DNA from: Caldimicrobium thiodismutans
GTDB lineage: Bacteria > Desulfobacterota > Thermodesulfobacteria > Thermodesulfobacteriales > Thermodesulfobacteriaceae
Direction: 5' to 3'
Length of the DNA: 9,743 bases
Assembly: GCA_002877875.1 (NCBI GenBank)
Contig: PNIE01000046.1
Span: forward strand, 1 to 9,743
Shown here: piece by piece, positions 1 through 4,908 of the stretch
Layout of the letters: each line of letters starts with the position of its first letter
Numbering within the stretch: the stretch's first letter is position 1
Program-made: the position numbers and the translations under genes
The notes under the pieces: generated by a model
Told to the model about the DNA's origin: nothing
Databases searched by the model: none
What the model saw: only the letters and a program-made list of their open reading frames with translations

Positions 1-40
1 TTAAATGTGGCTTCTTGCGCTCAAATTTCTGCTTAGCCAT
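1..40 (-). CDS. tuf: Elongation factor Tu, N-terminal 13 codons only (cut by window start)
   Basis: EF-Tu is the cytoplasmic GTPase that brings aminoacyl-tRNA to the ribosomal A site. Only the start is visible: it reads MAKQKFERKKPHL, the standard bacterial EF-Tu opening just before the NVGTIGHVDHGKTT P-loop segment, which lies outside the window. The ATG is at 40-38 on the minus strand and is preceded by a strong purine-rich ribosome-binding site (AAGGGGGAG, about 5 nt from the start). It begins 20 nt after the fusA stop codon, the usual last position of a str operon. Identity rests on the N-terminal match plus gene order; nothing can be said about the rest of the gene. Confidence 0.93.
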   Translation of the reverse strand, partial: MAKQKFERKKPHL

Positions 41-60
41 ATCTCTCCCCCTTAAAAAAT

Positions 61-2142
61 TTATCCCTTGGCCTTCTTAATAATCTGCTCAGCAAGATGA
101 GCAGGAACTTTATCATAGTGATCAAACTGCATAGTAAATGTTCCTCTACCTTGGGTAAGGGATCTCAGGGTAGTTGCATATCCAAACATTTCCCCCAAAG
201 GAACAAAAGCCCTAATTACTCTTACATTTCCCCTCATATCCATACCTTCAATACGACCTCTTCTTGAAGAGAGATCTCCAAGAATATCTCCTAAATACTC
301 TTCTGGCACAACTACTTCAACCTTCATAATAGGTTCTAATAATACAGGATTGGCTTTTTTGCAAGCTTCCTTGAAACCTATAGATCCAGCAATAGCAAAG
401 GCAAGATCTGAAGAGTCAACCTCATGATAGCTTCCATCAACAAGTCTTACTTTCACATCTATTATAGGATAACCCGCAAGAACTCCCTCTTGAGCTGCCT
501 CCCTTACACCCTTTTCTATAGAAGGAATAAATTCTTTGGGAATAACTCCTCCTACAATCTCAGAGACAAACTCTATACCCTTTCCTGGATTAGGTTCAAC
601 TATAAGCTTACAATGTCCATATTGACCACGCCCACCAGTTTGCCTGATGTATTTACCTTCAGCCTCGGCCTTGGTAGTTATAGTCTCTTTATAAGCCACC
701 TCAGGTCTACCCACATTAACCCCAACTTTAAACTCTCTTACTAATCGATCAACAATAATTTCAAGATGAAGCTCTCCCATTCCCCAAATAAGGGTCTGCC
801 CTGTCTCTTGGTTCACCGTTACTCTGAAAGAAGGATCCTCAAGGGCAATTTTTTGAAGGGCAAGAGAAAGCTTTTCTTGATCAGCCTTAGTTTTTGGCTC
901 AACAGCCACAGATATAACTGGTTCTGGTATTTCAAGCTTTTCGAGTTCAATAGGATGATTTTCATCACAAAGGGTATCTCCAGTAGTTGTAACTCTTAAA
1001 CCAATGGCAGCTACAATATCTCCTGCAGCTGCACCTGTAATTTCCTCTTTCTGATTAGCATGCATTCTCACTAGTCTTCCAATTCTTTCCTTCTTTCTCT
1101 TGGTAGCATTGTAAACATTCATACCAGACTCAAGGCGACCTGAATAAATCCTTAAAAAGGTCAAAGTTCCAATATACGGATCTGTCATAATTTTAAAAGC
1201 TAAGGCAGAAAGAGGAGCATCAGGATCTGTAGGCCTTTCTTCAACTTCACCTGTGTTCGGATTTATTCCCTTTACTGGAGGTATATCAAGGGGAGAAGGA
1301 AGATAATCAATAATAGCGTCAAGTAAAGGCTGAATTCCTTTATTTTTAAAGGCCGAACCACAAAGCACAGGAACTAACTTTAACTGACAGGTAGCCTCAC
1401 GAATAGCCTTTCTTATTTCATCAGGGGTTATTTCCTTACCTTCCAGATATTTCTCCATAATAGTATCATTCACATCAGCAAGACTTTCAAGCATAAGAAT
1501 ACGATATTCTTCAGCTTGATCCTTTAAATGGGAGGGAATTTCCTCATAACGATATTTAGCCCCAAGGGTTTCTTCCTCCCAAAAAATAGCCTTCATCTCA
1601 ATCAAATCAATAACTCCGACAAAGGAATCTTCCGCACCATAGGGAATCTGGACTGGAAGAGGATTGGCTCCCAAACGAGTTTTCATCTCTTCAATGACAC
1701 CAAAGAAGTTAGCTCCAATTCTGTCCATCTTATTCACAAAGGTAATCCTTGGAACTCTATATTTATCAGCCTGCCTCCAAACAGTTTCAGATTGTGGCTC
1801 AACCCCCCCTACTGCACAAAATATTACTACAGCTCCATCTAAGACACGAAGAGCACGCTCAACCTCAATGGTGAAGTCCACATGTCCTGGGGTATCAATA
1901 ATATTAATTCTGTGTTGTCTCCAAAATGTTGTAGTGCAAGCTGAAGTAATAGTAATACCTCTTTCTTGCTCCTGAGGCAAAAAGTCCATTACCGCTGTTC
2001 CTTCATGAACCTCGCCAATTTTATAAGTCTTTCCTGTATAGTAAAGGATTCTCTCAGTAGTTGTAGTTTTACCAGCATCAATATGAGCAATGATGCCTAT
2101 ATTTCTTGTCATTTTCAAGATTTTCAATTCTTCAGGTGTCAT
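61..2142 (-). CDS. fusA: Elongation factor G (translational GTPase)
   Basis: EF-G catalyses GTP-dependent translocation of tRNA and mRNA on the ribosome and, with RRF, ribosome recycling. The 693-residue length is normal for bacterial EF-G. All GTPase motifs are visible: P-loop AHIDAGKT (19-26), switch I RGIT (61-64), DTPGH (83-87), NKMD (137-140) and GSAF (262-265). Domains II-V follow in order, with the conserved WGMGELHLE segment in domain III, HEVDSSDLAF in domain IV and LSSRRGRIEGM in domain V. ATG at 2142 is chosen because it gives the normal N-terminal length; a second in-frame ATG at codon 11 has no ribosome-binding site. Upstream purines are AAGGAG (13 nt away) and AAGGGTG (about 5 nt away). 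It lies between rpsG and tuf, 96 nt after rpsG. The canonical motifs point to the main EF-G rather than a divergent paralogue. Confidence 0.98.
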   Translation of the reverse strand: MTPEELKILKMTRNIGIIAHIDAGKTTTTERILYYTGKTYKIGEVHEGTAVMDFLPQEQERGITITSACTTTFWRQHRINIIDTPGHVDFTIEVERALRVLDGAVVIFCAVGGVEPQSETVWRQADKYRVPRITFVNKMDRIGANFFGVIEEMKTRLGANPLPVQIPYGAEDSFVGVIDLIEMKAIFWEEETLGAKYRYEEIPSHLKDQAEEYRILMLESLADVNDTIMEKYLEGKEITPDEIRKAIREATCQLKLVPVLCGSAFKNKGIQPLLDAIIDYLPSPLDIPPVKGINPNTGEVEERPTDPDAPLSALAFKIMTDPYIGTLTFLRIYSGRLESGMNVYNATKRKKERIGRLVRMHANQKEEITGAAAGDIVAAIGLRVTTTGDTLCDENHPIELEKLEIPEPVISVAVEPKTKADQEKLSLALQKIALEDPSFRVTVNQETGQTLIWGMGELHLEIIVDRLVREFKVGVNVGRPEVAYKETITTKAEAEGKYIRQTGGRGQYGHCKLIVEPNPGKGIEFVSEIVGGVIPKEFIPSIEKGVREAAQEGVLAGYPIIDVKVRLVDGSYHEVDSSDLAFAIAGSIGFKEACKKANPVLLEPIMKVEVVVPEEYLGDILGDLSSRRGRIEGMDMRGNVRVIRAFVPLGEMFGYATTLRSLTQGRGTFTMQFDHYDKVPAHLAEQIIKKAKG

Positions 2143-2171
2143 AACCGCACCCTTACTCCTTATTTTTTATT

Positions 2172-2200
2172 TTTATAAAATAATAAAATCCCCTCTACAA
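2172..2200 (-). promoter_or_regulatory. Possible internal promoter for fusA-tuf
   Basis: Reading the minus strand, TTGTAG (2200-2195) is followed after exactly 17 nt by TATAAA (2177-2172). The -10 matches consensus in five of six positions but the -35 only in its TTG. Transcription would start near 2165, leaving a leader of roughly 20 nt with the fusA ribosome-binding purines. It overlaps the hairpin at 2187-2213, so the two readings may compete. AT-rich sequence gives such matches by chance, hence low confidence. Confidence 0.3.
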
Positions 2201-2213
2201 AACTAAGGGGACT
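2187..2213 (-). terminator. Hairpin followed by T-rich run between rpsG and fusA (attenuator-like)
   Basis: On the minus-strand transcript, AGTCCCCT (2213-2206) can pair with AGGGGATT (2194-2187). This gives an 8-bp stem with one G-U pair and an 11-nt loop. It is followed by a T-rich run (TTTATTATTTTAT) resembling an intrinsic terminator. The run is interrupted by A's, so termination is probably partial if it occurs at all. Sitting inside an otherwise continuous operon, it could set the ratio of fusA-tuf to rpsL-rpsG transcripts, or protect an mRNA 3' end after processing. The pairing is seen directly; the function is inferred. Confidence 0.4.
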
Positions 2214-2238
2214 CTTAACAAACCTTGAAAAAGCCTAA

Positions 2239-2712
2239 CTACCAGCGAAAATGGGCAAAAACCCGGTTAGATTCAGCCATACGGTGCGTATCGTCTCTTT
2301 TCTTTATGGCTGCTCCTCTCTCATTATAAGCATCCCACAATTCATTAGCAAGTCTTTCCACCATAGTTTTTTCAGGACGGGACCTTGCAACATTAATTAT
2401 CCACTTAATTGCAAGAGAAATCTGCCTCTCTGGCCTTACCTCCATAGGAACCTGATAGTTAGCTCCACCAATTCTTCTTGATCGCGTCTCCAAAAGGGGC
2501 TTTACCTTCTCAACAGCTGCTTCAAATATTTTTAGAGGATCCTCTCCTCCTGACTTCTCTCTTAGAATCTCAAGGGCAGAATAAAAAATTTTACGAGATT
2601 TATTCTTTTTGCCATCTCGCATAAGGTTATTAATAAACTTAGCTACCAGCACACTTCCAAATTTAGGATCAGGTGCAATTTCTCTTTTAGGAACAGGGCC
2701 CTTTCGCGGCAT
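2239..2712 (-). CDS. rpsG: 30S ribosomal protein S7
   Basis: S7 is a primary 16S rRNA-binding protein that nucleates assembly of the 30S head and lies near the E site. The 157-residue protein shows the family from end to end: basic start MPRKG, the YQVPMEVRPERQ segment near the middle, then EKTMVERLANEL, and the highly conserved DTHRMAESNRVFAHFRW C-terminus. The ATG at 2712 has AAAAGGAG about 10 nt upstream. This ribosome-binding site overlaps the rpsL TAA stop codon, so translation of the two genes is probably coupled. In E. coli S7 represses its own operon by binding a longer rpsL-rpsG spacer; here that spacer is only 16 nt, so the same arrangement cannot exist. Confidence 0.98.
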   Translation of the reverse strand: MPRKGPVPKREIAPDPKFGSVLVAKFINNLMRDGKKNKSRKIFYSALEILREKSGGEDPLKIFEAAVEKVKPLLETRSRRIGGANYQVPMEVRPERQISLAIKWIINVARSRPEKTMVERLANELWDAYNERGAAIKKRDDTHRMAESNRVFAHFRW

Positions 2713-2728
2713 AATCTATGCACTCCTT

Positions 2729-3103
2729 TTAAGATTTTGGCTTGGGCGTACCATACTTGGAACGTGATTTCTTTCTATTTTGAACACCTGCTGCATCAAG
2801 AGCTCCTCTAATAATCTTATACCTCACACCAGGTAAATCTCTAACACGACCTCCCCTAACAAGAACCACCGAGTGCTCCTGAAGATTATGTCCAATACCA
2901 GGAATATAAGCGGTAATTTCAATTCCATTAGTGAGCCTTACTCTAGCAACCTTTCTCAAGGCAGAGTTAGGTTTTTTGGGAGTAACTGTATAAACTCTTA
3001 CACAAACCCCCCTCTTTTGAGGACACCCCTGCAAAGCTGGAGCTTTAGATTTCTTTTCCTTTTTCTTCCTTCCATATCTTACTAACTGGTTTATCGTTGG
3101 CAT
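2729..3103 (-). CDS. rpsL: 30S ribosomal protein S12
   Basis: S12 sits at the decoding centre of the small subunit and controls accuracy. The 124-residue length is typical. The start MPTINQLVRYGR and the loops TPKKPNSALRK (41-51) and GGRVRDLPGVRYK (84-96) are canonical. Lys43 and Lys88-equivalent Arg88 lie in the two loops where streptomycin-resistance changes arise. Lys43 (E. coli Lys42 when Met is not counted) is the usual sensitive residue. Asp89, the residue beta-methylthiolated by RimO in many bacteria, is present. The start codon at 3103 has GGAG directly adjacent and a better spaced AGGAGAGG about 9 nt upstream. It is the first gene of the str operon, downstream of the promoter at 3152-3180. 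Confidence 0.98.
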   Translation of the reverse strand: MPTINQLVRYGRKKKEKKSKAPALQGCPQKRGVCVRVYTVTPKKPNSALRKVARVRLTNGIEITAYIPGIGHNLQEHSVVLVRGGRVRDLPGVRYKIIRGALDAAGVQNRKKSRSKYGTPKPKS

Positions 3104-3151
3104 CTCCTTTTTCCTCTCCTTTTCTCAATTTTTTGCCTTTGGTGAAGCCTT

Positions 3152-3180
3152 TATATACAACTTTTTTTGCATTCTGTCAA
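3152..3180 (-). promoter_or_regulatory. Promoter of the str operon (rpsL-rpsG-fusA-tuf)
   Basis: On the minus strand a perfect -35 hexamer TTGACA (3180-3175) is followed by a 17-nt spacer and TATATA (3157-3152). A TATAAA two bases further on is an alternative -10. The expected start near 3145 leaves a leader of about 40 nt before rpsL. It lies in the 95-nt gap after the CBS-domain gene, exactly where a housekeeping sigma factor promoter for the ribosomal operon is expected. No leader hairpin of note is visible. Confidence 0.75.
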
Positions 3181-3198
3181 GAGGGTTTCCATAAATTA

Positions 3199-3603
3199 TT
3201 AAAGGGCAAGGGCCCTAATAATATCCGTTGCCGTAATAATTCCCACGGGTATATATTTTCCAAGGCCAGTGGGGTTAATAACCAGTAATCTGTGAACCCC
3301 ATAGGCAAGCATTCTTTGAGCTGCTTCTTTAATAGTTGCTTCCCCTTCAATAGTATAAGGCTTAGGACAAAGAAGGTCTTCTGCTTTTTTATTAAGTATA
3401 TCAGAACCATATTTTTTTAAGGCACTTATGAGATCTGTTTTACTGACAATTCCTAAAAATTCGCCATTTCCAGCAACTACAATCACTGCTGAAATCCTAT
3501 TATTAAGCATGGTATCTATAATTTCACTAACACTTGTCTCTTCAGAAACGGTAAAAAGGGTCCTATTCATTACCTCGGAAACTTTCTTTTCCTCTATTCC
3601 CAT
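3199..3603 (-). CDS. Stand-alone tandem CBS-domain protein
   Basis: This 134-residue protein is almost entirely a pair of CBS domains. The first (about 8-65) contains VSEVMNRTLFTVSEETSVSEI and GIVSKTDLISAL. The second (about 74-134) contains PYTIEGEATIKEAAQRM, HRLLVIN and GIITATDIIRAL. Such pairs form a Bateman module that binds adenine-containing ligands (AMP, ATP, SAM or similar). In a stand-alone form they usually act as energy or ligand sensors, partner unknown. No membrane segment, DNA-binding or catalytic domain is present. ATG at 3603 has GGAAGG 6 nt upstream. It has its own promoter and is followed by the str promoter, so it is probably monocistronic or shares readthrough with its neighbours. 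The ligand and the target protein cannot be told from sequence. Confidence 0.9.
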   Translation of the reverse strand: MGIEEKKVSEVMNRTLFTVSEETSVSEIIDTMLNNRISAVIVVAGNGEFLGIVSKTDLISALKKYGSDILNKKAEDLLCPKPYTIEGEATIKEAAQRMLAYGVHRLLVINPTGLGKYIPVGIITATDIIRALAL

Positions 3604-3635
3604 AGGGCACCTTCCTTTCCTTTCTTTTCTTTAAA

Positions 3636-3663
3636 ATTATATTACTATTTTTAAAAATTTCAA
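3636..3663 (-). promoter_or_regulatory. Promoter of the CBS-domain gene
   Basis: On the minus strand, TTGAAA (3663-3658) lies 16 nt before a perfect TATAAT (3641-3636). Transcription would start around 3628, about 25 nt before the CBS-gene start codon at 3603. The site occupies the 63-nt gap after ubiX and almost abuts the ubiX stop codon. This suggests the CBS gene can be expressed independently of rnhA-ubiX. The spacer contains the palindrome ATTTTTAAAAAT, probably a product of base composition. Confidence 0.6.
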
Positions 3664-3666
3664 AAG

Positions 3667-4230
3667 CTATGAAAGCCCCTTCCAAGCTTTGGAGTTCTCA
3701 GAGAGATTTAAAAATTGTAGCAAACGCAGCACCAAACCTTCAACAAGTTCCTCAAGACTCTTAGGTTTATGATAAAATCCTGGCATAGCAGGAAAAATCA
3801 CCCCTCCTGCCTGAGTAACAGCCAACATATTTTGGAGGTGAATCAGATTAAGAGGAGTCTCCCGTACGACTAAAACAAGGGATCTTCTCTCCTTTAGCAT
3901 TACATCAGCTGCTCTTAGAAGTAAATTCTTAGCCTGCCCTGAGGCAATACCTGCTAAAGTTCCCATAGAACAGGGAATAATAATTAAGCCCTCATAGGAG
4001 GCAGAACCACTAGCAGGAGGTGCCCAGATCTCTCTCTCCTCATATACCCTTTCTGCATAGTTTGCCAAGTCTTTCCAGCTAAGTTCTAATTCCTGCTCAA
4101 TAACGATTTTCCCTGCCTCTGTTACTATAATTTCGAAAGGTATACCTCTCTCCTTTAAGGCCTTAACCAAAGTCAAGGCATAAATAGCTCCACTTGCCCC
4201 GGTAATACCTATGAGATATTTTTTTGCCAT
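3667..4230 (-). CDS. ubiX: Flavin prenyltransferase UbiX (Pad1-like)
   Basis: UbiX joins a dimethylallyl group to reduced FMN to make prenylated FMN, the cofactor of UbiD-type decarboxylases used in quinone synthesis and aromatic-acid metabolism. The 187-residue length is normal. Visible family motifs are the FMN-binding N-terminus GITGASGA (8-15), PCSMGTLAGIASG (86-98), NLLLRAADVMLKE (102-114), LVLVVRETPL (118-127) and AMPGFYHKPKS near 150. The ATG at 4230 is inside the 3' end of rnhA (22-nt overlap) and has GGGAGG 7 nt upstream within rnhA, implying co-transcription and coupled translation. No ubiD-like decarboxylase is in the window, so the consuming enzyme must be encoded elsewhere. The neighbours say nothing specific about the pathway. 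Confidence 0.95.
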   Translation of the reverse strand: MAKKYLIGITGASGAIYALTLVKALKERGIPFEIIVTEAGKIVIEQELELSWKDLANYAERVYEEREIWAPPASGSASYEGLIIIPCSMGTLAGIASGQAKNLLLRAADVMLKERRSLVLVVRETPLNLIHLQNMLAVTQAGGVIFPAMPGFYHKPKSLEELVEGLVLRLLQFLNLSENSKAWKGLS

Positions 4231-4655
4231 TTCTTAGCCTCCCTTTTGGCAAGCCTATCTACCCTTTCATTTTCAGGGTGGCCTGAATGGGCTGGAACCT
4301 TTTCAAAACGCACTTGATGAAAGGAAAGCCATCTCTCAAGCTCTCTCCAGAGATCAAGGTTTTTCACTGGCTCCCCAGAAGAGGTCTTAAATCCTCTTTT
4401 TTTCCATGTTAGTAGCCACTCAGTGGCACCCTTTATCACATACTCAGAATCAGAAAAAATTATGATTTCCTTTGGTTCTTTAAAAAAGGAAAGGGCCTTT
4501 ATTACAGCCAAAAGCTCCATTCGGTTATTAGTAGAAAAGGGAGCCCCTCCAGAGATCACTATCTCTTCTCCATCTACCTTTATTAACGCAGCATATCCCC
4601 CAGGCCCAGGATTCCCAAGAGAACAACCATCAACATAAACCCTAATCCTCTCCAT
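4209..4655 (-). CDS. rnhA: Ribonuclease HI
   Basis: RNase HI cleaves the RNA strand of RNA-DNA hybrids, removing R-loops and helping clear primers. The 148-residue protein has the E. coli-type fold signature. The four metal-binding acidic residues are present: Asp9 (VYVDGCSLGNPGPGG), Glu47 (NNRMEL), Asp69 (FSDSEYV) and Asp133 (ENERVDRLAK). The conserved active-site histidine is also there (His123 in PAHSGHPENE). A basic and aromatic handle-like segment (TWKKRGFKTSSG, about 83-94) is kept. ATG at 4655 has AAAGGA only 2 nt upstream, a rather short spacing. It is the first gene leftward from the divergent region and overlaps ubiX by 22 nt. Function is secure; no clear promoter of its own was found. 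Confidence 0.97.
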   Translation of the reverse strand: MERIRVYVDGCSLGNPGPGGYAALIKVDGEEIVISGGAPFSTNNRMELLAVIKALSFFKEPKEIIIFSDSEYVIKGATEWLLTWKKRGFKTSSGEPVKNLDLWRELERWLSFHQVRFEKVPAHSGHPENERVDRLAKREAKKWQKNIS

Positions 4656-4701
4656 AATCCTTTATTTTACAGATTTTTAAGAAAAAAACTATCTCCTAAG
4701 G

Positions 4702-4750
4702 GCCTCTTTAAAATTTACTTCTTTACCACCCAAAACTTCCCTTAAGAGGC
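4702..4750. repeat. Inverted repeat GCCTCTT / AAGAGGC with alternative pairing
   Basis: GCCTCTT (4702-4708) is repeated inverted as AAGAGGC (4744-4750). Overlapping the same arms, TAAGGG (4697-4702) can instead pair with CCCTTA (4739-4744). The order of the arms makes the two pairings mutually exclusive, which is the layout of an RNA switch, although the stems are short. The function is unknown and chance is possible in 250 nt. Confidence 0.35.
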
Positions 4751-4765
4751 TTTCTGTAACCCTTT

Positions 4766-4794
4766 AAAAAAGGTTTAAAACTTTCTTTTAAACC
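4766..4794 (-). terminator. Perfect hairpin with T6 on the minus strand (terminator-like)
   Basis: GGTTTAAAA and TTTTAAACC (4772-4780 and 4786-4794) form a perfect 9-bp stem with a 5-nt loop. On the minus strand it is followed at once by six T's (4771-4766), the shape of an intrinsic terminator; on the plus strand there is no T run. No gene precedes it in that direction. It may block antisense transcription leaving the receptor locus toward rnhA, act as a leader attenuator, or be a palindromic protein site. Only two G-C pairs support the stem, so it is weak. Confidence 0.35.
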
Positions 4795-4897
4795 ACACGG
4801 AGAATAAAGTCTTTGTGAAAATTTTATCAAATACTATTTATTCAAAATTGATGGCATAATGTAGAATCGATAAAAGAAAAAATAACAATTCTTTTGT

Positions 4898-4905
4898 GGA
4901 GGTGA
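4898..4905 (+). promoter_or_regulatory. Strong Shine-Dalgarno site of the receptor gene
   Basis: GGAGGTGA (4898-4905) is close to the full anti-Shine-Dalgarno complement. It lies 3 nt before the ATG at 4909, counted from the end of the eight-base match (6 nt from GGAGG), and decides the start at the paired ATG codons. It contrasts with the permease and ATPase genes of the same operon, which have little or no recognisable site. Confidence 0.8.
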
Positions 4906-4908
4906 GAA

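Larger units (their letters stand above)
4656..4908. other. Divergent intergenic region between rnhA and the receptor gene
   Basis: These 253 nt contain no convincing gene. They hold a perfect 9-bp hairpin (4772-4794), a 7-bp inverted repeat around a 35-nt loop (4702-4750), and an AT-only hairpin AAAAGAA/TTCTTTT (4872-4895) just before the receptor ribosome-binding site. No strong promoter for the receptor was recognised: CATAAT (4855-4860) and TAGAAT (4862-4867) are possible -10 elements but lack a good -35. This would fit a regulated or activator-dependent promoter. A weak dyad ATCAA-N17-TTGAT (4826-4852) could be an operator. No cobalamin box, Fur box or NikR site was recognised. Confidence 0.6.

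Noticed and set aside
424..2178. Several plus-strand open frames of 70-106 codons opposite fusA
   Set aside because: They are antisense to an intact, highly conserved EF-G gene and are explained by its codon bias.
3209..3216. Palindrome AGGGCCCT at the end of the CBS-domain gene
   Set aside because: It is inside coding sequence, is only 8 bp and has no following T run, so it is not supported as a terminator.
3177..3410. 77-codon open frame on the minus strand overlapping the CBS-domain gene
   Set aside because: It lies in another frame of a clear tandem-CBS gene, shows no recognisable domain and runs into the str promoter; treated as a shadow.
4723..4830. 35-codon frame on the minus strand starting at TTG (4830), reading toward rnhA
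   Set aside because: There is no ribosome-binding site, the start is a rare codon and the frame crosses the hairpin; no protein family is suggested.
4821..4860. Fur-box-like AT-rich repeat before the receptor gene
   Set aside because: The segment contains ATCAA and TTGAT arms but does not match the 19-bp Fur or GTATGA-type NikR patterns; kept only as a weak dyad.
4656..4908. Cobalamin or other known riboswitch before the receptor gene
   Set aside because: No B12-box-like core, no NiCo-type or Moco-type conserved core was recognised, and the space is short for a cobalamin riboswitch plus promoter.
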